A stretch of 31,985 bases of DNA, taken from Deltaproteobacteria bacterium. GTDB lineage: Bacteria; Desulfobacterota; DSM-4660; Desulfatiglandales; Desulfatiglandaceae. Each line of letters begins with the position of its first letter. The first letter of the stretch is position 1. Where the stretch lies: the NCBI GenBank assembly GCA_018644785.1, contig JABGPV010000022.1, positions 1 through 31,985 on the forward strand. The letters run 5' to 3'. This document shows positions 23,482 to 31,524 of the stretch, one piece after another. Below the pieces are notes generated by a model. That model was not told the origin of the DNA, ran no database searches, and saw nothing but the letters and a program-made list of their open reading frames with translations. Both the position numbers and the translations under genes were made by a program.

Positions 23482-23931
23482 ATGAAATTCTCTATTTTTT
23501 TACCGGCTGTGGTTCTGGGGCTTTTGGGTTTATGTTTGGGGGGCTGCAAAACACTGTCACTGCCAACAGGCAAAGGATATACGGATCTCTGCCAGACCTA
23601 TGTGGGGCATAACAGCCGAACATTGGTGGATTCCTGGGGGGCTCCCGGAAGGACATTCGACGCGCCGAACGACCAAAAGGTGTTCGTGTATGTGGAAACA
23701 GTCGATGAGTATGCCATGAACCCCCTGGCCCATACCGCTTTAATCGAATACCCTCCCAATGTTGACGGACGAAAATCAGGTGCCGGAGAAGTAACATCAG
23801 GCGTTGTGGGCCAATCGGTTCCTGCCATGGACTATTGCATCACGTATTTCGAGGTAAGCAAGAAAGACCAGGTGCAGAAAGTTTATTGGAAGGGGACCTG
23901 TAAATCATTGGAGAAAACGCAACCCGAATAG
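23482..23931 (+). CDS. Hypothetical lipoprotein
   Basis: A 149-aa protein with a signal peptide and lipobox (LCLGGC, Cys about residue 23). ATG 23482 follows AGGAGG at ideal spacing, which rules against the in-frame TTG at 23458. The mature part begins with low-complexity residues, then LCQTYVGHNSRTLVDSWGAPGRTFDAPNDQKVFVYVET. This pattern (VGxxxxxLxxxWGxPxxxxxxxxGxxVxxY) is common in small outer-membrane-anchored lipoproteins of SmpA/OmlA-like fold. Two later Cys (YCITYF, GTCKS) could pair. It stands directly before the ketosynthase gene, 14 nt away, so it may be part of that operon. Confidence 0.78.
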   Translation: MKFSIFLPAVVLGLLGLCLGGCKTLSLPTGKGYTDLCQTYVGHNSRTLVDSWGAPGRTFDAPNDQKVFVYVETVDEYAMNPLAHTALIEYPPNVDGRKSGAGEVTSGVVGQSVPAMDYCITYFEVSKKDQVQKVYWKGTCKSLEKTQPE

Positions 23932-23945
23932 GGCGGGGTGTTCAA

Positions 23946-25082
23946 ATGGCTGCAGAGGTTTGGGTAACCGATGCGACAGCGGTAACAGCGCTCGGTCGAA
24001 ACCTCGAAGAATTGTGGCAGCGGCTTTTATGGGGGCATTCCGCCATCATCCCGATTGAGCGATTTTCGGTGAAAGGTTACAAAAGCCGTTTTGCCGCCTG
24101 CATTGAAGATCTCAACTGCCGAGGACCCCTTTCAGCAATTCACGACCTTCTCGGCCGCCTGTATAAGGAAATGGGGCCCATACCGACCGATGCCCGTCTT
24201 TACACCGCTACGACCAAATCCGGTATTGATAACCTGGAGCGCCTGCGCCGAGACGAACCTGTTGATACTTCGGATATCCTTGTGGACGCAATTGCAAAAC
24301 GGGTTAGCCGTCAACTGGGGTTGATCTGCACGGGAACCAACATTTCAGCGGCCTGCGCCTCTTCCACCATTGCCGTGGCCAAAGGGGCCGCCCTGATCGC
24401 CGCCGGACGGGCGGAATGCGTCCTGATCTGTTGTATCGACCTGGTCACGGAATTTGTTTTTTCCGGGTTTTCAGCCCTTGGGGCCCTCTCCCCGAAACCG
24501 TGTATGCCCTTTGACCGTGAACGAAGCGGCCTGACCCTGGGCGAAGGGGCCGCGTCCGTGTTGCTCATGAAAGCCGACCGCGCAAAAAAAGAAGGGCGGC
24601 CCCATCTGGGAACGGTCCTGGGATGGGGGGTGGCCAACGACGCGTTTCATGTGACCGCCCCCGCTTCGGATGGACGTGGGCTGTTGGCGGCGGTGAAACA
24701 GGCGCTGAAACGGGCCGGTTTGGAACCGGAGGCCATTTCAGCCGTCTGCGCACATGGCACGGGAACGGTTTACAACGACCACATGGAATTGACGGCTTTT
24801 GACCAGCTTTTTGGAGACCGAAGGCTGCCGGTTTATGCCATCAAAGGCGCCATCGGGCATACCCTGGGGGCGGCCGGCGGCATCGAGGTGGCGTTGGGCC
24901 TGAAAAGCCTCTCAAAAGGGCTTGCGCCTCCCACGGTAGGTTTTTCAAAAGGGGAGGGCAATACGGTGGAGAGGGTGTCTTCCCAACCTGCCGTCATACC
25001 CGGGAATCATCTGTTGTCCACCAACTCCGGTTTCGGGGGAATCAATGCCGCCCTGATTCTGGCAAAAGGTCGGGGGGCATAG
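23946..25082 (+). CDS. Beta-ketoacyl synthase (FabF/KS-alpha type)
   Basis: A 378-aa condensing enzyme with the full Cys-His-His triad: nucleophile in AACASSTIAVAKGAALI (about residue 135), HGTGTVYNDHMELTAF (about 275) and KGAIGHTLGAAGGIEVALG (about 300-320), and the C-terminal NSGFGGINAALIL. It is slightly shorter than FabF (~412 aa), missing part of the N-terminal domain. It would elongate acyl-ACP chains. The adjacent Cys-less ketosynthase-like gene (stop codon touching start codon) suggests a KS/chain-length-factor pair, as in type II polyketide or aryl polyene systems, rather than housekeeping fatty acid synthesis. No acyl carrier protein gene is in the window. Confidence 0.9.
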   Translation: MAAEVWVTDATAVTALGRNLEELWQRLLWGHSAIIPIERFSVKGYKSRFAACIEDLNCRGPLSAIHDLLGRLYKEMGPIPTDARLYTATTKSGIDNLERLRRDEPVDTSDILVDAIAKRVSRQLGLICTGTNISAACASSTIAVAKGAALIAAGRAECVLICCIDLVTEFVFSGFSALGALSPKPCMPFDRERSGLTLGEGAASVLLMKADRAKKEGRPHLGTVLGWGVANDAFHVTAPASDGRGLLAAVKQALKRAGLEPEAISAVCAHGTGTVYNDHMELTAFDQLFGDRRLPVYAIKGAIGHTLGAAGGIEVALGLKSLSKGLAPPTVGFSKGEGNTVERVSSQPAVIPGNHLLSTNSGFGGINAALILAKGRGA

Positions 25083-25796
25083 ATGCCGTTTCTTACAGGG
25101 GTGGGTTGGGTTTCAGCGCAAAGCATGGGACAGGGTCGAAAAAATGCCCGTTTTCAAATGGTTTCAGGTCATCTGTCGTCCATTTCCCGCAAAGCTGTTT
25201 TTGAAACACCCTACCCCCGTTTCAGCCGAATGGATGAATTTTCCAGGCTGGGCGTTTCCGCCATCGGATTGGCCCTTCAAGATGCAGGGTTGGATGAATG
25301 GCGCTCTAAACGGGAAATGGGCATTGTCGTCAACACGGTTTACGGTTGCCTTCATACGGATTTGGATTATTTTCAAACCGTCATGCCGGAAAACGGCGCA
25401 TTCGCCAGCCCGGCACTCTTTTCATATACCTTGTCCAATTGCTTTTTGGGAGAGGCCGCCTCCCGCTTCGGGCTTACGGGATCCGGTTATGTAGTTACTG
25501 AACAGGACTACTCCGGCCTTTCAAGTATCCGGGCTGTTTTGGAAGACATGGATGGTGAAGATTTCGAAAGCGCTCTGGCCGGAATCTGCGATCTGGGATG
25601 CCCGCCGGATTTTCCTATTGATGCGAATATCATTCCGGGCGCCGCTTTCGTGGTAATTGAAAAAAACCCTCATATGGATCTCAGGCCCTATGGATCCCTT
25701 CGTCTGAACCGGGCGCAGGAGATTTTTTTTAACAACGAGAAAATACCGGGTTTCAGGGAGTTGATACAGGCCAGTGTAAAGCGGATAAGGGAATAA
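25083..25796 (+). CDS. Ketosynthase-like partner without active-site Cys
   Basis: A 237-aa protein resembling the N-terminal half of a ketosynthase: FSRMDEFSRLGVSAIGLALQDAGLDEW, then MGIVVNTVYGCLHTDLDYFQTVM, ALFSYTLSNCFLGEAASRFGLTGSGYVV, and AFVVIEK near the end. Where a KS carries Cys there is TEQDYSGL, so no nucleophile. The C-terminal half with the two His is absent. This suits a chain-length-factor-like or scaffolding subunit paired with the preceding KS. The ATG directly follows the KS stop codon. It is much shorter than true CLFs (~400 aa), so heterodimer formation is inference. Confidence 0.8.
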   Translation: MPFLTGVGWVSAQSMGQGRKNARFQMVSGHLSSISRKAVFETPYPRFSRMDEFSRLGVSAIGLALQDAGLDEWRSKREMGIVVNTVYGCLHTDLDYFQTVMPENGAFASPALFSYTLSNCFLGEAASRFGLTGSGYVVTEQDYSGLSSIRAVLEDMDGEDFESALAGICDLGCPPDFPIDANIIPGAAFVVIEKNPHMDLRPYGSLRLNRAQEIFFNNEKIPGFRELIQASVKRIRE

Positions 25797-25800
25797 CAGC

Positions 25801-26532
25801 ATGGCCGGCGTTTCAATCAACAATCGAATAAAAGTCATCATCGTAATCCCCGTTTATAACCATGGCGTAACTCTCAGGGGTGTGGTTGAAAAGGTTTGTG
25901 GGCTGCATGATGCGGTCATGGTGGTGGATGACGGCAGCACGGACGGTGGATGGGAAACCATTCTCGACCTTGATGTTCACAGGGTTCGTCATTCGCACAA
26001 TTTCGGAAAAGGCACGGCCATTTTGACCGGGGCAAGGGAAGCCGAAAAACTGGGGATGACCCATATGGTGACCCTGGATGCGGACGGGCAGCACGATCCC
26101 AATGATCTACACCTTTTCATTTCGGCCATGCACCGATCCCCCCGTGCCATCGTGGTGGGCAAGCGTAATTTTGAAACCGGCTATGTACCGTCCGGATCAC
26201 GCATCGGCCGCCGTATCTCAAATTTCTGGTTATGGGTTCAAACCGGTCGGTTACTGGGAGATACCCAGAGCGGTTATCGCGGCTATCCCGTCGAGGTGCT
26301 CAAAGCCCTGAAACTGCGCGAACGCCGTTACGCCTTCGAAAATGAGGTGCTGGCAAAGGGGGCCTGGGCCGGGATTGAACTTCTGGAGGTGGATATTTCA
26401 ACCTTTTATCCCGCCGATGAAGAACGGGTTTCCCATTTCCATCTGTTCAATGATAACGTGAGACTCAGCCTTCTGAATGCGCGACTGACGTTCAGGGCCA
26501 TGATTCCCTGGCCACACCGAAAACTGCCTTGA
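25801..26532 (+). CDS. Family 2 glycosyltransferase (DPM1-like)
   Basis: A 243-aa GT-A fold enzyme. IVIPVYNHGVTLRGVVEKV, MVVDDGSTDG, HSHNFGKGTAILTGAREAEKLGMTHMVTLDADGQHDPND (DxD-type metal site) and GDTQSGYRGYP match polyprenyl-phosphate mannosyl/glucosyl-transferase relatives. No membrane segments are present, unlike long DPM synthases, so it is a soluble or peripheral cytoplasmic enzyme. It starts 4 nt after the KS-like stop, in a tight operon. A GT of this type beside KS genes is also seen in aryl polyene clusters, which suggests glycosylation of a lipid product. Confidence 0.88.
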   Translation: MAGVSINNRIKVIIVIPVYNHGVTLRGVVEKVCGLHDAVMVVDDGSTDGGWETILDLDVHRVRHSHNFGKGTAILTGAREAEKLGMTHMVTLDADGQHDPNDLHLFISAMHRSPRAIVVGKRNFETGYVPSGSRIGRRISNFWLWVQTGRLLGDTQSGYRGYPVEVLKALKLRERRYAFENEVLAKGAWAGIELLEVDISTFYPADEERVSHFHLFNDNVRLSLLNARLTFRAMIPWPHRKLP

Positions 26533-26533
26533 T

Positions 26534-28537
26534 ATGAATACCGCCCCCATAAAAATTTTTCAGCAGATGGTTTATTTCTTTTTCCTGACTTTTTTACTCG
26601 GCGTGGGATCACCGTTCTTCCCACTGGCGTTGTTTGATGCCCATGCCGCAGATCCTGAAAGCATGCAACCATTCAACCATGACGTTCATGATACACTGGA
26701 ACGCATTTCGCCGGTAACGCTGGCTGTTCACCGCCTCAAAGCAGTCCTTACAAACCATGGCAACGAAAGGAGCGTCCCCTTTGTCTTGCCTGCAGTTTCA
26801 GATGCCCTTTCAAATCCCCTTTCCCTGCCGGCGCTGGTACGGAGGATGACGGATCAAACGGGCGATTTGACTCCCGGTTCCAAAACAGCGGATGTCACGC
26901 CCGAGAGGGCTCTGGGGGAATTTATTTCAGACACAGCAAAGACCTTTTCCCTGAGACTTGACGAAAAACCCCTGATGGCATCACCGCCGGTTGAAATCGA
27001 AGATCCCTTTTCCATTGGCTCCCTCATGGATCGAATGGCGACGCAAATGGCTTCGGCCAATCTTAGGGTGAAAAAAGCATTTTCAGACATCTCACCTGAA
27101 GAAAAGAACCGTTTATTGAAATTGTTTCCCCGGGCAATGGATAATTTTTTAAACAATGGCAACCTCTCAGACAGGGATATGTCCCTCATCATGGCTTCGG
27201 CAGAAAAGGTCCGCATGGCACAACTGTTGCGGGGGTTTTTAGTGCTTTCAACCCTTTTTGCCAATGATTTTCTAACCATGACCCGCCGGGTGGGATCGGA
27301 CGCGCCGGCTATACCCTTGGATCACAAAAAATATCCGGGATTGAAGGGACGGTTTCTGGCAATCCGTGAAACACCGGCAGGCCTGATGTTGATCGGTGAT
27401 AAAGGACCCAATGTTTATGGTATGGATGCTTCCCTGATTATCGATCTGGGGGGAGATGATTTATACATCAACAACGCCGGCGCACCCGTTTATGAAATCC
27501 ATAAAAGAGCGGTTTCGGGGATTCGCTTCCCCACCGCGGTGGTGATTGATTTTGCGGGGGATGATCGCTATATAAGCTCCGGATTTGCTGCCGTGGCTTC
27601 AGGATTTTTTGGCCTGGGGATAATCCTGGATATGGCGGGCAATGATTTTTATGCCGGCGGCCGGCTTTCATTGGGCGCTTCTTTTTTCGGTATGGGTTGT
27701 TTGATGGATATGGCGGGGAATGATACATACGTGTGCTCGGAGGGTGGGCAGGGTTGTGCGTTTTTCGGCGCGGCGCATCTGTTTGATGGTAAAGGAGACG
27801 ATCTGTATCAAGGCCCTAAATTCGTTCAAGGCTTTGGCGGACCCATGGGTTTAGGGCAGCTTTATGACTTAAGGGGGAAGGACCATTACCGCGCCGGCTG
27901 GAAACATGGCTCAAGCTATGGCACAAAAGGCATATATGAGGCCTGTTCACAGGGGGTGGGATGGGGTTTTAGAAAACATGCTGCCGGCGGTATCGGCATT
28001 CTCTTTGATTCCGGCGGGGATGATGTCTACGAAGCCGGTAATTTTTCCCAGGGAACCGGTTATTTCCTGGGCCTGGGTGTGCTCAGGGATAATGCCGGAC
28101 ATGATGTCTACAGGGGCAGTCGGTATTGCCAGGGTGCTGCGGCCCATCAGGGGGCAGGCGCGCTGTTGGACTTTAACGGCAACGATGTCTATTCGGGGAA
28201 GATCGCAGCGAATCAGGGCGCGGCCTGGGACCTTTCCGTGGCCTGCTTGGTGGATTATGCTGGAAATGATTGCTATAAAGCGGGTGATCTTTCCCTGGGA
28301 GCCGGGGCTCAGAACGGTATGGGGTTGTTCTTTGATGGCGAAGGGAACGATCGGTATGAGAGTCCGGCAAGATCACTGGGGTTCAGCGGCGGTCTTTCCT
28401 ACGGGGGCGGCAGGGATGCCGGCAACATGGGGATATTCCTGGACGTGGGTGACGGCAGGGATTTTTTCGCCGTGAAAGGCAGAAAAAACAATACATTTTG
28501 TGTTAAAGGGAATATGGGAATTTTTCTGGATGAATGA
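26534..28537 (+). CDS. Secreted protein with twelve G-x-D-x-Y repeats
   Basis: A 667-aa exported protein: signal peptide (hydrophobic segment about residues 11-32, cleavage likely after DAHA), a helical region (about 40-290, no known domain), and from about residue 300 to 650 twelve imperfect repeats, each with the core G-x/D-D-x-Y: GDDLY, GDDRY, GNDFY, GNDTY, GDDLY, GKDHY, GDDVY, GHDVY, GNDVY, GNDCY, GNDRY, GRDFF. Between cores come G-rich strands with QG or LG (SQGTGYFLGLGVL, SLGAGAQNGMG). The pattern predicts a solenoid, perhaps a beta-helix, possibly with Ca binding by the Asp residues. Family function is unknown to me. It starts 1 nt after the GT stop and overlaps the VanZ-like gene. Confidence 0.87.
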   Translation: MNTAPIKIFQQMVYFFFLTFLLGVGSPFFPLALFDAHAADPESMQPFNHDVHDTLERISPVTLAVHRLKAVLTNHGNERSVPFVLPAVSDALSNPLSLPALVRRMTDQTGDLTPGSKTADVTPERALGEFISDTAKTFSLRLDEKPLMASPPVEIEDPFSIGSLMDRMATQMASANLRVKKAFSDISPEEKNRLLKLFPRAMDNFLNNGNLSDRDMSLIMASAEKVRMAQLLRGFLVLSTLFANDFLTMTRRVGSDAPAIPLDHKKYPGLKGRFLAIRETPAGLMLIGDKGPNVYGMDASLIIDLGGDDLYINNAGAPVYEIHKRAVSGIRFPTAVVIDFAGDDRYISSGFAAVASGFFGLGIILDMAGNDFYAGGRLSLGASFFGMGCLMDMAGNDTYVCSEGGQGCAFFGAAHLFDGKGDDLYQGPKFVQGFGGPMGLGQLYDLRGKDHYRAGWKHGSSYGTKGIYEACSQGVGWGFRKHAAGGIGILFDSGGDDVYEAGNFSQGTGYFLGLGVLRDNAGHDVYRGSRYCQGAAAHQGAGALLDFNGNDVYSGKIAANQGAAWDLSVACLVDYAGNDCYKAGDLSLGAGAQNGMGLFFDGEGNDRYESPARSLGFSGGLSYGGGRDAGNMGIFLDVGDGRDFFAVKGRKNNTFCVKGNMGIFLDE

Positions 28538-29459
28538 CCGCATTTATGTCAAGGGTTTTGCGAAAAATGGTGTTTTTCGATTGTTCTGGCCCGTAACCAC
28601 GCTTTTGTACTGGCTCGGGGCCAGTCTGCTTCATCTTGAAATATCCAAAATCATCGTATCCCCTGTTTCCACACCCCTGGGAGCATTTACCCCTGCGAAT
28701 TACAGCGGCTCTTTCGCGTGGGTCCTTCTGATTCTGTGCGCTTTTTTTGTACTCCTTATGGCCGTCAGAGGAAAAGCCCGCCTGCGGACCATGGGTTATT
28801 GGATCATGTGGGGGGCGGCTCTTTATGGGGCCAACCGTTTGCTGGTTTTTTCGCCCAATGAATATGCGCACTATCCCCAATATGCGCTTCTCGCGGTGTT
28901 GCTGGTGATCTGGCGGGATCCCCACCGTGAAAAATGGCCCATTGGGAACCTCATCTTCTGGGGGACGGCGTTGGGGGTCGCGGATGAGTTGATGCAGTAC
29001 TTTTTTATCTGTCCGTCCTATGGGGACTATCTTGATTTTAACGATTTTTTGTTGAACGAACTGGGTATTGCTGCCGGGCTTCTTCTGGTTTACGGCTTTC
29101 GTGAGCAAGGAGCAGCGATCAAACCCCTTTTGCCCATTTACAAAACCAGGGCTTTTAAAACCATCATCATCAGTTTTACAATCGTCTCACTTCTCATTTT
29201 AACGGATCGCCTGAAGATAACGCCGCCCGAAAAGATACCGCCCGGGGGGATTTTTGCGGTAAACGGCAGAACGACCCTTTATCTTGAGCGAAAGCCCGGA
29301 ATCACAGGCGCCTGGAATCACCTTGGGGATGGAAGCGCCTACTATGTGCTCTCACCGGCAGCAGGGCTGATTTTGCTGTTTGCTTTGGGGTTTCTATTTG
29401 CTTCTTTTGACCCTCGGGTTCTACGTAAGGGCAGGCACAAGACCTGCCCCTACAGGTGA
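28530..29459 (+). CDS. VanZ-like integral membrane protein
   Basis: A ~309-aa protein with about seven membrane segments. A VanZ-type patch reads IFWGTALGVADELMQYFFICPSYGDYLDFNDFLLNELGIAAGLLLVYG (the DELxQ and DFxDxxxNxxG pattern). Extra segments follow (TIIISFTIVSLLILT, AAGLILLFALGFLFASF). ATG 28530 overlaps the end of the previous gene by 8 nt; GTG 28500 is possible but adds no membrane segment. Some VanZ proteins confer teicoplanin resistance or shape the envelope; here the role is unknown. The last ~11 residues (RKGRHKTCPYR) are encoded by an intergenic-type repeat, so the C-terminus is probably recent. Confidence 0.78.
   Translation: MNDRIYVKGFAKNGVFRLFWPVTTLLYWLGASLLHLEISKIIVSPVSTPLGAFTPANYSGSFAWVLLILCAFFVLLMAVRGKARLRTMGYWIMWGAALYGANRLLVFSPNEYAHYPQYALLAVLLVIWRDPHREKWPIGNLIFWGTALGVADELMQYFFICPSYGDYLDFNDFLLNELGIAAGLLLVYGFREQGAAIKPLLPIYKTRAFKTIIISFTIVSLLILTDRLKITPPEKIPPGGIFAVNGRTTLYLERKPGITGAWNHLGDGSAYYVLSPAAGLILLFALGFLFASFDPRVLRKGRHKTCPYR
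29429..29453. repeat. Palindromic repeat at the 3' end of the VanZ-like gene
   Basis: GGGCAGG and CCTGCCC flank a 7-nt loop, with CCCTAC following. The unit resembles the common GGGGCAGGTCT-type extragenic repeat of Desulfobacteria and other phyla. It overlaps the last codons of the VanZ-like gene and supplies its stop-proximal residues. Confidence 0.6.
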
Positions 29460-29494
29460 ACGTTACATTTTTTTAACGGTTGCAGGGATTTGAT

Positions 29495-30925
29495 ATGCGA
29501 ATTACATTGGTTCATCCAACGGGGTCCAACTGGGTTCCCGGGAAAAAAGATATCTCGGCCGTTGCCAACCGCATGGCCCCTTTGGGATTGCTTTCCATCG
29601 CGGCATATCTGGAACGGGAAGGCCACGAGGTCTTTGTTCTGGATTGTCTGGGACCCGGGGCCGCAAAAAGCAATGCCGCCCATGTTCAAAGCATCCTTCA
29701 AAAAGATCCGCATATGGTGGGCTTCTCCGCCACAACTTCCGGGTTTCTGGACGGTTATGATCTGGCGGTTCGGATCAAAGCCCGCCGCCCTCACATCAAA
29801 ACGGTTTTTGGCGGTGTGCACATATCCGCTTTGGGCTCAACACTTCTGAACGGTTATGAGGCCATTGACTATCTTTGTCTGGGGGAAGGCGAAGCGACCC
29901 TGGCTGAGCTGGCCTCCGGAAAAGCACCGGCCCATGTGAACGGACTGGCCTGGAGAGATGGAGACCAGGCGGTGCTCAATCCACCGCGGCCGCAGATTCC
30001 AGATCTGGATGATCTTCCCTTCCCGGCCTATGAAAAGCTCCAAGGATTTCCGAAAGGGTACAACCTGCCCCTTTTCAGTTACATCCATACCCCCGGGGCC
30101 ACCATGGTCACCAGCAGGGGATGCCCCTACCAATGCTCATTCTGCGACCGTTCCGTTTTCAGCCGCGGATACCGCTACAATTCGGCGGCCTACATCTATG
30201 CCCACGTGGCCTGGTTAAGAAAACGTTTCGGAGTTCGTCATATCAATATCTACGATGACCTGTTTACGGCTCACCGCAACCGCATCACTGAGTTCTGCAG
30301 CCTGCTGGTTTCAAAGCCCCTGCACATGCAGTTTAATTGTGCCGTGCGCGTGGGCCATTGCGATGACGAACTTCTGGAGATGCTGAAAGCGGCCGGCTTC
30401 CTGCAGCTTTCCCTTGGGATTGAGACCGGGGATGAACACCAGATGGCCGTGCACAAGCCGGGGGTGCACCTTGAAGCGGTTCGTGATACGGTGCGGCGCA
30501 TTCAGGCGAAAGGGCTCAGGGCCAAGGGATTGTTCATGATGGGACTTCCCGGCGAAACCCGCGCGTCAATTCTTAAAACCACTGATTTTACCCTCTCCCT
30601 GGGGCTTGATGATATGAACATGAGTAAATTTACACCTTTTCATGGTGCGCCCCTGTGGGAGTCCATTCGGGATGAGGGCACTCTCGATGAGGACTGGAGA
30701 AAAATGAATTGCTTAAACTTTGTTTTTGTGCCCAGGAGTATTGATTCCGGAGAGGTTCTTGAACAGCTTTATAACCAGCATGTGAAGCGGTTCTATACAG
30801 ATCCCGCATGGCGAAGGCGGTTTCGGAGCCGTCTGTGGGAACACCGGAGAAGCCTGTTCTACTTTCTGCAGCATTTTCCCAGTTTTCTGAGCGCCAAACG
30901 GAATTTTGAACCGGAAAAACCTTAA
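29495..30925 (+). CDS. B12-binding domain radical SAM protein
   Basis: A 476-aa enzyme. Residues 1-150 form a cobalamin-binding Rossmann domain (MRITLVHPTGSNW, MAPLGLLSIAAYLEREGHEVFVLDC, VGFSATTSGFLDGYDLAVRIKARRPHIKTVFGGVHISAL, YLCLGEGEATLAEL). The radical SAM core follows with CPYQCSFCD (about residue 210; C-x3-C-x2-C ligates the 4Fe-4S cluster), GIETGDEH and GLFMMGLPGE, and a C-terminal helical part. Relatives (BchE/HpnR-type, P-methylases, lipid-modifying enzymes) methylate or rearrange hydrophobic substrates. No substrate can be assigned. ATG 29495 is preferred over TTG 29480 because GCAGGGA lies upstream. It probably belongs to the same run as the KS and GT genes. Confidence 0.9.
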   Translation: MRITLVHPTGSNWVPGKKDISAVANRMAPLGLLSIAAYLEREGHEVFVLDCLGPGAAKSNAAHVQSILQKDPHMVGFSATTSGFLDGYDLAVRIKARRPHIKTVFGGVHISALGSTLLNGYEAIDYLCLGEGEATLAELASGKAPAHVNGLAWRDGDQAVLNPPRPQIPDLDDLPFPAYEKLQGFPKGYNLPLFSYIHTPGATMVTSRGCPYQCSFCDRSVFSRGYRYNSAAYIYAHVAWLRKRFGVRHINIYDDLFTAHRNRITEFCSLLVSKPLHMQFNCAVRVGHCDDELLEMLKAAGFLQLSLGIETGDEHQMAVHKPGVHLEAVRDTVRRIQAKGLRAKGLFMMGLPGETRASILKTTDFTLSLGLDDMNMSKFTPFHGAPLWESIRDEGTLDEDWRKMNCLNFVFVPRSIDSGEVLEQLYNQHVKRFYTDPAWRRRFRSRLWEHRRSLFYFLQHFPSFLSAKRNFEPEKP

Positions 30926-31353
30926 TCCCAATCCCTGGCGGAGCGGCCTATTTTTTTCCTCAGGGTTTTGATTCTTCCCCTTTTGATTTTGCGTTGCAGA
31001 CGTTTTTCCCTGGCATTTCGGGTGGGGCGGGTGGGTTTGCGTTTCTTGGGTGTGGAGAGTACGCTTTCAATCAGATCCCGAAGTCGGATCAGGGCATCGC
31101 CCCTGTTTTTCCCCTGGGTGCGATGTTGCTGCGCCTTGATGACGATGACGCCTTCCCCCGTAATGCGATGATCTCTCAGTGCCAGGAGACGCTCCTTGAC
31201 GAAATCCGGAAGGGACGAGGCGGTGATGTCAAACCGGAGATGCACAGCGGTGGAAACCTTGTTGACATTCTGCCCCCCCGCGCCCTGGGCTCGAATGGCA
31301 TGGATTTCGATTTCATTGAGCGGAATGGAAATATGATCTGAGATTTGCAGCAT
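30922..31353 (-). CDS. arfB: Alternative ribosome-rescue factor ArfB (YaeJ)
   Basis: A 143-aa class-I release-factor-like hydrolase. It has the catalytic GGQ motif (RAQGAGGQNVNKVSTAVHLRFDI, about residues 21-43) and a basic C-terminal tail (KKRKPTRPTRNAREKRLQRKIKRGRIKTLRKKIGRSARDWD) that enters the mRNA channel of stalled ribosomes. It frees peptides from non-stop complexes. GAGGCAA precedes the ATG. Its stop overlaps the stop of the radical SAM gene by 4 nt, tail to tail. Length fits ArfB (~140 aa). Confidence 0.93.
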   Translation of the reverse strand: MLQISDHISIPLNEIEIHAIRAQGAGGQNVNKVSTAVHLRFDITASSLPDFVKERLLALRDHRITGEGVIVIKAQQHRTQGKNRGDALIRLRDLIESVLSTPKKRKPTRPTRNAREKRLQRKIKRGRIKTLRKKIGRSARDWD

Positions 31354-31524
31354 GGTTTATTGCCTCTGATAGAGTTGGAGAGCTTAACACATGGAAATGA
31401 TACTGTAAATATTTAAGATGTCTCCAATTTCTTGTGGAAAAGATCTTTTTTTGCTGATACCCTTGTCCTGTGAAGGACATTTGACAAAATGGTAGAAATT
31501 CAACTTTGGGAGAAGTTTTCATAA

